In this document: piece by piece, positions 46,500-57,783 of the stretch
How the letters are laid out: every line of letters begins with the position of its first letter
Numbering within the stretch: the first letter of the stretch is position 1
Assembly (NCBI RefSeq): GCF_963675165.1
Contig: NC_087377.1
Location: 16,658,518-16,722,517, forward strand
DNA length: 64,000 nt
Source: Halichondria panicea
Taxonomy: Eukaryota; Porifera; Demospongiae; Suberitida; Halichondriidae
Reading direction: 5' to 3'
Made by a program: the position numbers and the translations under genes
Notes under the pieces: generated by a model
Seen by the model: the letters and a program-made list of their open reading frames with translations, nothing else
The model's database searches: none
Told to the model about the DNA's origin: nothing

Positions 46500-47948
46500 G
46501 CTATCACCCCCATGGACGAAGTTGACCAGTGTAACTGACACGTGAGGACACATATACACACAAACTCGTAAATCAGTATGCTATAGCTATCACCCCATGG
46601 ACGAAGTTGACCAGTCGAAACCAGTGTAACTGACACGTGAGGACACATACACACAAAATCGTAAATCAGTATGCTAGCTATCACCCCATGGACGAAGTTG
46701 ACCAGTTGAAACCAGTGTAACTGACACATGAGGACACATACACACAAACTCGTAAATCAGTATGCTAGCTATCACCCCATGGACGAAGTTGACCAGTCGA
46801 AACCAGTGTAACTGACACGTGAGGACACATACACACAAACTAGTAAATTACAATGCTAGCTATCACCCCATGGACGAAGTTGACCAGTCGAAACCAGTGT
46901 AACTGACGCATGAGGACACATACACACAAACTGGTAAATTACAGTGTAACTGACACGTGAGGACACATACACACAAACTGGTAAATTACAATGCTAGCTA
47001 TCACCCCATGGACGAAGTTGACCAGTCGAAACCAGTGTAACTGACACATGAGGACACATACACACAAACTGGTAAATTACAATGCTAGCTATCACCCCAT
47101 GGACGAAGTTGACCAGTCGAAACCAGTGTAACTGACGCGTGAGGACACATACACACAAACTGGTAAATTACAATGCTAGCTATCACTCCATGGACGAAGT
47201 TGACCAGTCGAAACCAGTGTAACTGACACGTGAGGACACATACACACAAAATCGTAAATCAGTATGCTAGCTATCACCCCATGGACGAAGTTGACCAGTT
47301 GAAACCAGTGTAACTGACACATGAGGACACATACACACAAACTCGTAAATCAGTATGCTAGCTATCACCCCATGGACGAAGTTGACCAGTCGAAACCAGT
47401 GTAACTGACACGTGAGGACACATACACACAAACTAGTAAATTACAATGCTAGCTATCACCCCATGGACGAAGTTGACCAGTCGAAACCAGTGTAACTGAC
47501 GCATGAGGACACATACACACAAACTGGTAAATTACAATGCTAGCTATCACCCCATGGACGAAGTTGACCAGTCGAAACCAGTGTAACTGACACGTGAGGA
47601 CACATACACACAAACTGGTAAATTACAATGCTAGCTATCACCCCATGGACGAAGTTGACCAGTCGAAACCAGTGTAACTGACGCGTGAGGACACATACAC
47701 ACAAACTGGTAAATTACAATGCTAGCTATCACTCCATGGACGAAGTTGACCAGTCGAAACCAGTGTAACTGACACGTGAGGACACATACACACAAACTCG
47801 TAAATCAGTATGCTAGCTATCACCCCATGGACGAAGTTGACCAGTCGAAACCAGTGTAACTGACACATGAAGACACATACACACAAACTCGTAAATCAGT
47901 ATACTAGCTATCACCCCATGGACGAAGTTGACCAGTCGAAACCAGTGC
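46500..47948. repeat. 91-bp minisatellite, about 15-16 copies
   Basis: The unit includes GCTAGCTATCACCCCATGGA, then CGAAGTTGACCAGTCGAAAC and ACTGACACGTGAGGACACAT. Variant units (CTCGTAAATCAG, CTAGTAAATTAC, CTGGTAAATTAC; ACGCG/ACGCA/ACACG) recur in the same order about 590 bp apart (46840 against 47432), showing higher-order duplication. One unit is shortened near 46940. Confidence 0.9.
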
Positions 47949-48245
47949 AAACTCGTAAATCAGTATGCTACAGATGAAGGTCGAAACCAGGCCAGGGACA
48001 GTTGCCCTCTAGCTAGCTATATAGTTTTATGGAATCTGACATAACTTGCAAGTCGTTTCTTTGAAGTCGATGAAGGTGGTTAAGTTGACCAGTCGAAACC
48101 AGTGCAAACTCGTAAATCAGTATGCTACAGATGAAGGTCGAAACCAGGCCAGGGACAGTTGCCCTCTAGCTAGCTATATAGTTTTATGGAATCTGACATA
48201 ACTTGCAAGTCGTTTCTTTGAAGTCGATGAAGGTGGTTAAGTAGA
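47925..48245. repeat. Two tandem copies of a 157-bp unit
   Basis: ACCAGTGCAAACTCGTAAAT starts at 47941 and again at 48098; both copies run on through ACTTGCAAGTCGTTTCTTTG. The unit overlaps the end of the 91-bp array. Confidence 0.85.
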
Positions 48246-48249
48246 CTCC

Positions 48250-49140
48250 TAGCTGGTACACATTGTGGGGCCGAGGTACGGTAAAATCTGCAGCTGGAAG
48301 AAACACGTAAACACATTTATTTAGCAATGAGCAACATAACTTAAATCCTTTTTCTTTGAAGCTGGTACATGGTGGAGTTATACGCCGATACGGTATAGCA
48401 GTGATTTGTAAACTGTGAATTCAGAGAGTTTTGGGATCATGTACATGCCATGCGCCAACAGCATGCAATGGAACTTAACTTTTTTCTTTGAGATGGTGGT
48501 ACTATCTACTCTTTAAGAAAATCTGAAAGAGAGTATTGGGCAATAAGTTGAGTTTAGCAATGAGCACTGACTAACTTGCAATTGTCTTTTCTTTCAAGCT
48601 GCAGATGCAGGTGACTCTTGACTCCTAGATCCTAGCTGGTGTACATGGAACATGGTAGCCCAGGGCCAGGGGTACAGGCATGCAGTCAGTGATGGTATAA
48701 AGGCCTTGCCCTGTTATTCTTGAACGCCCCCTCATGCCACACCTATAGTTCCAGCTTATAATAATTATAGTCTCGAGGCCAAACTCTCCTGGCCTCGAGA
48801 CTAGCTAGAGTTAGAGGCTAGAGCAGAAGCTCGATCCCAGGCCGCTCTTCAGGCCAGGCCTTGTGAAGGAGGCTATAGAGAGAAGGCTGCCTGCACTGCA
48901 CTGCACTGAAGGACTCTGGAGGCTCCCGACTTCTTCACTGCCACTGTAACTTACCATGCCCAGTCACAAGTCTCCAATTGCTACATACACAATTGAACAT
49001 GAGCATGCAAAGATATAAGCATCAGGGCAACTGAGATGTTTGAGTGTAGACAATTTATTACGAGCTAGGGTAATCGAGTATAGGTTGAGTAGGTTGAAAT
49101 CAGTGATGCAAACTTGCACGTATCTTTTAGTAGAGTTCTA
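48250..49140. other. Element interior without recognised features
   Basis: Unique-looking DNA with a perfect 13-bp stem hairpin (TAGTCTCGAGGCC / GGCCTCGAGACTA, 48768-48804). No gene supported. Confidence 0.5.
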
Positions 49141-49547
49141 GCTGTAACTTTATAATTTGTTATTGTCACACATTAATGTTAATTTGACAATGAACGGTAA
49201 CTTCCACTAAATGTGAGATCAACAACGCTTCGACAAAATGACAACACATGTGTTCAAATAACAATCTACCAATATAATAACAAATATTAATAGTTAGATA
49301 AACTATATTAATAGTTAAATAAACTATGATTTGTCGTTATAACAATAATTGCAGGAAATTGACAAACGTTTTGTCAAGATAACATTTTGTGCCGGTAGCA
49401 AACTGTGTCACAATAACAAAAGTGTTTTTGCAGTGTACATGATTTAGATGGCATGATATAATTTGCACACACTATTAAAGTCTGACATAATATATAATTA
49501 TTTAATATACATTCATTGTTTATCTTATTCCACTCTCTACAGAGAAG

Positions 49548-49951
49548 ATGTCTGACTATCTCACAATAGCAGATCTAGGAGATCTATACATAGCTACGTT
49601 TGATGCTCGAATCGAGTGGCGAAACTTCTTGCTGGTTCTTAAAATACCTTCTGATAAAATCGACAGTATTGGGAAAGAATGGCGTGACGATCCAAAGGAA
49701 TGCTATCGGGAGGGTTTGAAAGAATGGCTGAAAGGTGGTGAGAGAAGCTGGGAAAATGTTGTCAAAGCTTTGTCAAGTCCTATTGTGGGCCACAGTGACA
49801 TAGCCAGGACCATCGAGAAAGATCGTCTACAGTCTACTGATGCAAGCAATCCTACTGATGTGAAGTCAGAGGGTAAGCACTAGTTCAGCACAGGAATGCA
49901 TATCTCATACATGCATGATGTTAGGTGCTATTATTCACCCCCTGGACCCCC

Positions 49952-49995
<44 letters not shown>

Positions 49996-52729
49996 AATCT
50001 ACAGTTTATCAAAATCGCCAGCTGATCAACGACGATTTGACCGTTTTCCTAGACAAGCCTCTCGGTAAAGGTGCATTTGGAGCAGTCTTCAAAGGCAGCT
50101 ACAAGGGCGAGATATGTGCAGTCAAACTTCTAATTTATGAGGCTGTAGAAATGCAGACAGGTTTCCCAGCCGGTAAAAGTGAAGAAGCTAGCAAAGCATT
50201 TGATCGTGAATGTGAGTTTCTCCAGTCACTCCAGCACCCAAACGTTGTTCTGTATTTGTCGACAGCTAAGCACCCCAAATCAGGGAGCACAATCCTCGTT
50301 GTTGAGCTGATGGATTGCAATCTGAGATCCTATTTCTCCGGCCTTGGTGAAGAGTCCCTCACTAGCAAATGTGAAATTAGCCTCTCCAAAGACATTGCTT
50401 ATGGTCTGGCCTACATTCACAGCAAGCAGATTATCCACCGTGACCTCTGTGGCGATAACGTCTTGCTGAAGCTTACACGACCAGTGCCTGTCGCAAAGAT
50501 ATCCGACTTTGGCATGTCACGGCTATACGATTCCTCCAAGCTTAGCCACACCCTCACAGCCATTGGTCACCGTATGGGGTATCTACCTCTCGAGGCTATT
50601 CGATTGGACAAGGAGAATTACGATAATAGCGTCGATGTTTTTTCCCTTGGGGTGATTATGGTACAGATTGTTCGCAAGCTGAAGACGGTCAAATCTGTGG
50701 AAGATCGATTAGACCGTGTTGCCCAGATCCCTCACACACACAGGTTGAGGAAGCTTATCGACAGTTGCTTGCAAGAAGACATGAGGAGGAGACCATCTGC
50801 CAGGGACATCTGTGAGTCAATTAAATAATTAATGTGTTTTATATTTTACCGCAAATAATTTGTGAGTCAATTGTGTCTTATTTTATTCGGAAAAAGTTCC
50901 TTATTGAAGATTTAACTTTTACTTTAGATGCTTCACTGACAAGCGACTCTGACACAGTGGAGGCAACAAAGAGGGAGTCCAAGGACACTCAAGTAAAACT
51001 TTTACATCAAGTATCTGAGAAAGACACTCATTCACAAGCATCTATCGATCGGCTTCAAGCTGAGCAAGTTTATGGACTAGAAGAAGTGACCACTCCTCAA
51101 CAAGAACAGTTTGAAGTTCAACCCAGAGAAATTGATCATCTAGTGAAGTCTCTACAGATACAACCTCGGGAGGACACTCAACCAGATAATAACTTGACTG
51201 CAGATGTTGACCTGACAAGTGGCTCGGACACAGTGGAGGCAACAAAGAGGGAGTCAAAGGACACTCAACCAGTCAAGAAGGTGCGTACATGTAGTGTGAT
51301 AATGAGATTCCCACAGCAACAATAGTATTGTACCTTAACATGCATGGATGCTGTCTCATGTGTTAAGCCGTAACTACACATCCGTTTGAGTGTGCCTATA
51401 ATTATGTACTTCCTTTAGCGCAAATTGTTTCTTGTTCTCGTCCTGTTGTAGAATTTCAACTAATGATATTCACGTCTGTGTTTTAATTCAAAGATTTCCA
51501 CCAACGTTCTCCTATACAGGCACACGGAGAGCAGATTGGGCACAAAGATGCTGAGCTGGTCAGGAGAGACGCCATCATTCAACAGCAGAGACTGGTGAGA
51601 CAAAATGCACCATTATATTATTGCAGAGCTATAGTAGAAGCTTTGATCTCTTATAATCGTACTGTATATTCTATTAGACTGGTGGGCGTGGCCTCTTAAG
51701 CTAATTAGAGAAAGTGATTTAGTGTGCATGCAATTATTGCTACAAGTAACACTCGCTTGTTAGTAGACACTATCCTAATTACACTCATTCATTATTCAGG
51801 GTCCCCCTCCCAGAGAGTTGAGACCTCCACTCACTCTGAAATGGAGAAGAGGAAAAGACATGCCAATCAAGATGGGCATCTCGGTACAGAGTGTTGTTAT
51901 CGGTGACACGGTGTATGTTGGTGGAGGTACTGCAGTCAATGATCGTGACAAGTGTACAGTGATGAAGCTCGAGCAAGATCAATGGACCAAACTACCAGAG
52001 TACACTGCCAAATGGTTCGCTATGACATCACTCGCTAATCGACTAGTGCTGGTGGGAGGAATTGATCCAAGAAACCTCAAACGCGCCAATCAGCTTGCAG
52101 TATTTGAATCAGGGGAATGGACTCACCCGTACCCACCAATGAACATTGCTCGTTCTTCCTCAACAGCTGTCTCCTTCAACAACCACATCATTGTAGCTGG
52201 TGGGCGTGATAATTACCGATGTGCCATCTCCTCTGTGGAGGTGTTGGACGTGGCATCAAGAAGATGGTACATTGCTCAGTCACTACCTAACCCACGATCA
52301 GTACTGAAATCGACTCTCATAGGAAACACCCTCTACCTAATGGGAGGGTACGATCACACTGTGTGTGCAACCAAGACAGTGCACCACGTCGACCTCAATG
52401 AACTCATTGCAAAAGCCCTTTCCAACCTGGACACACCCACTCTATGGCAGACCTTACAGGAAGTACCACTCGTGTTGTCAGCTCCTCTCAGTATTGGGAG
52501 GTCACTATTAGCCGTTGGTGGACTGGACGACAGAGGCAACCCAAGTTCATCGATCCACCTCTACCAGCCTGACACCAGGAGGTGGGTGAAAGTGGGAGAC
52601 CTGCCTACTGCACGATACTTCTGCACATGCTCAGTACTTTCTAGTGGAGAAGTCATTGTAGCCGGAGGACAGACAAAACTACTTAATTATTATGTTCAAA
52701 CAGTTGATTTCTTTTGTATAAGCGATTAA
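49548..52729 (+). CDS. Death-domain / TKL-like protein kinase / Kelch fusion protein
   Basis: Five exons with GT-AG junctions and matching phases: 49548-49872, 50005-50811, 50928-51280, 51520-51594 and 51800-52729, giving 829 aa. Residues about 5-95 form a death-fold domain (FDARIEWRNFLLVLKIPSDK, then DDPKECYREGLKEWLKGGE and IVGHSDIAR). Residues about 125-377 form a protein kinase: GKGAFGAV loop at 129-136, K149 in AVKLL, HRDLCGDN at 253-260, DFG at 276-278 and DVFSLGV. The APE motif is replaced by PLEAI, as in TKL kinases. All catalytic residues are present, so activity is likely. Residues 378-520 are a linker and short coiled coil, with a 17-residue repeat (SDTVEATKRESKDTQ core). Residues 521-829 hold six Kelch blades (VGG, AGG, MGG motifs), a likely substrate-binding propeller. 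A splice acceptor directly before the ATG suggests a 5' UTR intron. Role in innate or apoptotic-type signalling is inferred from domain content. Confidence 0.88.
49945..49993. repeat. CA microsatellite in intron 1 of the kinase gene
   Basis: A run of AC dinucleotides directly before the exon 2 acceptor. Confidence 0.85.
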
Positions 52730-52842
52730 TTAGTTATTGTAATATGTTGTGCATTGTTAACGATCTTTTTGAAAAAAAGTTTTCTAATTAATTTCGCATA
52801 AAAATATTTCATTTGAACTGTTGATTTCTTCTCTGTAAGTGC

Positions 52843-52975
52843 TAATTACCGTATAGCGCGAAATTTTTGAGGCATTTATATTTTGTGGATAGGCCTCTTT
52901 TCGTTGCACAATGTTCGCGGAATGACTGCTTACCGGAAGCCACGCCTTAAATATTTGCACGTTATAAGCAGGTAA
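52843..52975. mobile_element. MITE fragment (CCGTATAGCG type)
   Basis: Begins ATTACCGTATAGCGCGAAAT, related to the ends of the element at 35591. The second end is not defined. Confidence 0.4.
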
Positions 52976-53100
52976 TAGAATATTAAGTTGCAACAGAATT
53001 TTAATCGCATATAAAGTTATTATGATGACATGAAGTGGTACATACATAATTACATGGCCAGAAAATAGTACAAAAACAGACAAAATAATATTTAACAGTC

Positions 53101-53636
53101 TCATAACAAGTTCAGGTCCTTGGTTGGGGTCTTGTCCGAGGGTAGGGTGGAAGCCTTCTCCCAGAATACAAAGTCTATCTCCTCTTCCGAGTCAGACAGT
53201 GAGGGGTGGGGCTCGGGAACTGAGGGGTTAAAGATTCACATGATCATAGTCACACTGAGTGGCCAGTTTACGTGAGGCCCCTCTCTTTCTTAGCAGCATA
53301 GTAGGCTTATCTTTTCCGGCCCCCAGTTATCCTAATGGAACTGAGGGGTTAAAGAGTCACACGGTCATAGTCACACTGAGTGGCCTTCTTAGCAGCATAG
53401 TACGCCTAAAGGTGTGTGTGTGTGTGTGTGTGGGGGGGGGGGTCGTACATGATTGTACATTGCACACCTCAAATAGGACACACTATAGCTGACCTTGAAT
53501 GACTTTAAGGGACTCTACAAAGTATGACACAAATGCATTTTCCAGCTAATGTACTCTGTACCTCTACCTCCATTCTCAGTGCCTCTTCTTGTCTCCTCAA
53601 CACTTGGCCGGGCTGAAAAATGGCCACATAACTGGG
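53101..53636 (-). CDS. 3' end of an unrecognised minus-strand gene
   Basis: The terminal exon 53101-53219 follows a CCCCTCAG acceptor and encodes PEPHPSLSDSEEEIDFVFWE and about 19 more residues to a TGA stop at 53101-53103. Upstream lies an exon-like segment (about 53580-53636) encoding YVAIFQPGQVLRRQEEALRM, a near-copy of the exon at 57487-57550. Between them are two degenerate versions of the AYYAAK exon that open into stops, so the path from one to the other is uncertain. Whether this gene is functional is unclear. Confidence 0.4.
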
Positions 53637-53735
53637 GGCCAGAAAAGATGAGGGGCGGAAAAATCAAACAATAGTACAGAAGACAAATCGATCAGTCAAT
53701 CTACAATTAGAACTAGAGCACTGAAGTGCTACCCT
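53240..53735. repeat. Segmental duplication, copy 1 (partner at 57240-57640)
   Basis: Direct-orientation similarity between the two regions covers the AYYAAK exon, a TG microsatellite, the TACAAAGTATGACACAAATG stretch, the FQPGQVLRR exon and a following ACTAGAGCACTGAAGTGCTA end. Confidence 0.7.
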
Positions 53736-54048
53736 CGGCAGTGTCCTGTAGCCAGGATAAACAACACATGGACACATTCAAACTGGTAGTGTGATGAAGG
53801 GTCTGGTACACGTACTGTACAATGTCATGTACAAATATTGTGAGCTAGTGTTCTCAATTGACACACGTTTCCCTGTACACACCTAAACTGCATACATTGA
53901 AGCATACCTTGTATACAAGTGCATGTACATACAGACTAGTACTGAAGCATGCTAGGTTCCCATTCTTTGTACTGTACATTCAATAGTACACAGTCAACTC
54001 ATTGCACTGCATAACTACACATTATACACACTTACCTTGTTCTTGATG

Positions 54049-54082
54049 AAGGTTCTTCTCAATGCCAGCTAATGGTTAGCTC
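54049..54082 (-). other. Possible micro-exon
   Basis: The minus strand has a good donor (CAAG/GTAAGTGTGT) preceded by about 33 nt and a CCATTAG acceptor-like site. Reading frame unknown; I could not link it to a gene. Confidence 0.2.
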
Positions 54083-54355
54083 ATGCACAAGCAGTCCATT
54101 ACCAGGCCAACTTTCTAGGAAGTGCGGCTTGAGATGGAGGCTAGGCTGCACATAATTATAATGGGCGTGGTTACATATAAATGGGCTTGGCTACAATATT
54201 TTTCTCAAAGAGCTCCACACAAATATCATGTATAAAAACTATGTATACATAATAATACTGACAATGTAGCTATAGTAAGTGAAGGAGAGATTACTAAAAA
54301 ACACACGTTAAAACTAGAACAGTATAAACAGTCCACAATTATAATATACTGTACA

Positions 54356-57300
54356 CTACTGTTGAGAGGATTGGTCCACCGTTTCCATAGACATTGAATC
54401 TTGCCCGGGGCTACCAGCACTTGAGTTGCTTGTGAGCACATTCTGAGCCAGAATCAGAGTGTTGAGCAGACTAGCAGCAGCCGCGGCAGAGAGACCACCA
54501 CCACCACCACCGCCACCCCCGCCATTGTTGTTGGCTTGTGCCAGCATGGAGGATTTCGGTACAGGAGTGGACGGAGAAGTGGTCGTGCTCGCAATGGAGG
54601 ATAGAGTTTGTACGAGTGAGCTTAAGAGTGGTGTGTTTGGATTAGAGGCTCCAGTCGGCAACGATGATTGTAAGAGGGGAGAGAATTGTGACGAAGCTGA
54701 CAAGTGCATAGGTTGTGCTTGCGAAGGTGCCAGACTGTCTTGTCCAGTACCGTTCCCTTGCTGTACACATACTGCAGTCAAGGAAACATGACGTGAGGGT
54801 GAGACATGAACGTGGAGATAACAAAAAAACATGCTTAGCTATTAAAAAATAGCATAAATTATTAATTTTATGTACAACTAACTACATGTGTTATATACGA
54901 TGAACTCTGCTGGATTCTATGATACTAGTAACTAACATAACACTGGGCTCTACACTAATGCATGCTTAGCAATAATATTAGGAAATTTAGGCTTAAAAAA
55001 AACCAAGTTAGTAGATATTTCGATGGCTTTCGATAGTACTTTAGTACACACATGAACAGACACACACACTAAGACGTTTACAGCATGGATGGATAGCCTC
55101 CACACAAATATGTTATTAGTTTTAGAAGTGGCAGATTTGATATTAAAGCTTCGTTAACTGTATTTTGTGGGAAATGCTTCTATTTGATTATGACCACATA
55201 AGTACATGTACATCTGTTGTACATTATAACTTTCAGTATTGAATTTGCAGCACCTTCATTGTGTGTAGCCTTCCTCTGAGCTTCCCTGTTGGCGGCCATA
55301 TCCCCAGACCTGCAAACCAACCACCATAATAACAACACTCCTCACAGTTACCGTATTACTAGAATGTTTTACGAGCATAATTATGCGAATTTGAGAGGGT
55401 TGATCAATTTGCAACAATAAAATCGCAAAACCTACTAGTAAATACACACGATCCTTGCCAGAACACACTAGTTAGATCGCAAAGGGTTAAATTTGTTGCT
55501 GATTTGGCTGATTCGCAAAGGTTTTTACCCGCAAAATATTCTAGTAATACTGTATGTAGCAAGAATGATGCTTTCCCTAACACACACTGTCATACATGTT
55601 ATGCAGAGGTAGGCAATCACATGAACTGTGTACTCACAACTGCATTTGAATGATGGGGTCGGCCGTGTGATAATCCATAGTTGATATCCCGCTCATCTTG
55701 GGTGCTATAGGTCGACCCATTGCATGCAGTATCTCAGCACTACTGGATGGTGGGATCATCACATACAGAGGACCTGAACACACTGAACACACACAACAAC
55801 ATAGTAAAAACTGACTATTTTTCAACACCACTTCGAAGAAACCTTATTTTATAATTAAAACATTAGCAATAATACTCATGGTTCTACATGTAATTAGTAT
55901 GTACAAGCACTTGGATAACTTATCGAAGCCTATATATAATTTTGGATTTGCCCCCAAAAATGTATCGTCACACTGATAAATTTGGCCTCCATTACTCACC
56001 ATTTTGGCCAGACTCTGAACCAGATGAGGTGCTCCTAGTGATGAGGAACTGAGATGAGGGGGTGGTCTGTCCACCTTGCTGCATCTGAATGAGGGCGTGG
56101 CCTATAGCGTTGAGGGTGGAGCCATCCTCAGAGGTCATGTCAGAGGGCAAACCATCATCGCTAGTGAGCGTGTGGACCTCCTGTGTGAGTGGGCAGGAAC
56201 AACAAGCGTGTGTGTGTGTGTGTGTGTGTGTGTGAGTGTGTGTGTGTGTGAGTGTGTGTGTGTGTGTGTGTGTTCGTTATTTGGGAGGTAGTTACCATCA
56301 TGCAAATTCTAACCATGTAATACGAAAGTAAAAATAATACGAAAACGAAACGTCTTAGAAGCCGGATACCTTTAAAAAAGCGTTTTTAAGTGCTAGTTTT
56401 TATATATTACTTGGTGTGAACTGTGTGTGTGTGTGTTACCTGGGTATCATGCACAAGGCCAAAGTTAGGGTCCAAGTCACTGGCCTGTAGCTGCTCCACA
56501 CTCTCCCCATCATCACTCTGACTTATCTCTATCTCAAACTGTGAACTGGGTACCACCTCTTCAGTAGCGATAGTAACCGTCTCCACGTCGGTCGGCTCTG
56601 TTCCTACGTGTAGTATCTCTGTATTAAAACAGTTTTTAAGTGTTTGCTTTTATGTTACTTGGTGTGAACTCTGTGTGGGTACATACCTGGGTATCATGCA
56701 CAAGACCAAAGTTAGGGCCCACATTATAACCAACTACACATTATACACAAGTACCGTACTTGTTCAATTTAAGGCGACCCTCCAAATATGCGACACCCTC
56801 GATCTTAGGTAATATTTTGACCTCTAAAAGTAGCGACTGCTGCGGGTGACAATTATATTTTTATGTCGCGTCCTAAATAGAGGTCAAACCACAGCCTCGA
56901 TTCCAGGCCGCTAGAAACAATATAATTTTAAGCAGCCTATAATCGAGGATAGTAGAGTAACCTCCAATTAGATGCGACCCTCTAAATATGCGACACCAAG
57001 ACTTCACCATAATTGTTCAGTCTCCAAAAGAAACGAGCTCTGTGGCTTCCTAATAGTATCGCCTTAAATCAAATAAGTACGTACCTTGGATGTTCCTCAG
57101 TAGCCCCTGTCCATGGACCCATGTCTTCAGACTGTCCCTCACTGCTTATAGGCTGCTCACCAGACTGGAGGTGGGCTGCATGTAAGGGCTGGGCAGTTTG
57201 TAGTCTCTGATGACAGACCCTTTTCCATACTGCTGAGGTCTGTTAGCGTCTGAGTGGCCAGTTTACGTGAGACCCCTCTCTTAGCAGCATAGTAGGCCTA

Positions 57301-57550
57301 AAGGTGTGTGTGTGTGTGTGCGGGTCGTACATGATTGTACATGGCACACCTTCCAATACATTACAGGGAAACACACATCATGTGCTGAATAGGACACACT
57401 ATAATAGCTGACCTTGAATGACTTTAAGGGACTCTACAAAGTATGACACAAATGCATTTTCCAGCTAATGTACTCTGTACCTCTACCTCCATTCTCAGTG
57501 CCTCTTCTTGTCTCCTCAACACTTGGCCGGGCTGAAAAATGGCCGCATAA
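54356..57550 (-). CDS. USF-like transcription factor gene lacking the bHLH exon (5' incomplete)
   Basis: Eight predicted exons, minus strand: 57487-57550, 57219-57297, 57085-57144, 56440-56618, 56000-56180, 55638-55773, 55254-55309 and 54356-54771. From 56618 to the stop all GT-AG junctions and phases agree; the three upstream joins are less certain (GT donors at 57218 and 57084, weak acceptor at 57145). The sixth and seventh exons read PLYVMIPPSSSAEILHAMGR, PIAPK and NREAQRKATHNE. This resembles the USF stretch QF[FY]VM..., [ST]IAPR and RRAQHNEVERRRR that leads into the basic helix-loop-helix. Here the THNE exon splices in phase to a final exon (starting VCVQQGN) that is Ser/Gln-rich with an oligo-Gly run, and no bHLH exon is visible between 54772 and 55253. 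Earlier exons are acidic and Gln/Ser/Thr-rich, as in activation domains. USF identity is inferred from a short stretch. Confidence 0.5.
55070..55150. mobile_element. Fragment of the 30808-type repeat in an intron
   Basis: ACGTTTACAGCATGGATGGA followed by TAGCCTCCACACAAATATG and GTGGCAGATTTGATATTAAA matches the tandem unit of the insertion upstream of C9. It lies in the intron where a bHLH exon would be expected. Confidence 0.6.
56206..56273. repeat. TG microsatellite
   Basis: GTGTGT runs with occasional GA interruptions, in an intron of the USF-like gene. Confidence 0.9.
56685..56730 (-). pseudogene. Partial tandem duplicate of the 56440-56618 exon end
   Basis: The 3' end of that exon and its donor (CTAACTTTGGTCTTGTGCAT, GATACCCAG/GTATGT) recur here with the downstream intron start, followed by a different sequence. 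Probably non-functional, or an alternative micro-exon. Confidence 0.55.
56751..57085. mobile_element. MITE with TTTAAGGCGA-type TIRs
   Basis: The left end reads GTACTTGTTCAATTTAAGGC; the right end complements to GTACTTATTTGATTTAAGGC. Internal GCGACCCTCYAAATATGCGAC is also repeated at both ends. Its right edge abuts the predicted exon at 57085-57144, and the exon's GT donor lies at the border. Confidence 0.7.
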
Positions 57551-57640
57551 CTGGGGGCAAAGGTCAGAGGTGGAAAAATTAAACTGGAAGACAAATCAAT
57601 CAGTCGATTTACAATTAGAACTAGAGCACTGAAGTGCTAA
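57240..57640. repeat. Segmental duplication, copy 2
   Basis: Partner of 53240-53735. The exons here (AYYAAKRGVSRKLATQTLTD and YAAIFQPGQVLRRQEEALRM) are open and fit into the USF-like gene. Confidence 0.7.
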
Positions 57641-57783
57641 CCCTGCTGATACAGCTGTTTGCATACATACAAGAGTAGAATAATTATCTACTCTTGATAC
57701 ATATCGTTCACTGCTTACCACAAAACCACCATGCAATGTTGCTATGCAAACAAATAGTATTGGGTACATTCACATTCACATTC

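Larger units (their letters stand above)
45920..49435. mobile_element. 3.5-kb element with 22-bp perfect TIRs (CACTG ends)
   Basis: The left end is CACTGCAAAAACACTTTTG at 45920; the right end at 49435 is its exact complement over 22 bp. The flanks extend the symmetry by GTA/TAC. A TA dinucleotide on both sides fits a TA target duplication (Tc1/mariner-like), whereas CACTG ends are typical of CACTA elements; class is unresolved. Subterminal regions on both sides are full of short GACAAAA / AACAAAG motifs in both orientations (45940-46200 and 49140-49430). The interior holds a 91-bp minisatellite and a duplicated 157-bp unit, and no transposase that I can see. Confidence 0.75.

Noticed and set aside
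46340-46747. 135-aa minus-strand ORF in the 91-bp array
   Set aside because: Mostly translated minisatellite. Only its last 30 codons look protein-like and are listed separately at low confidence.
46500-47948. CRISPR-like regular repeats
   Set aside because: The 91-bp units are contiguous with no unique spacers, and the surroundings are eukaryotic genes.
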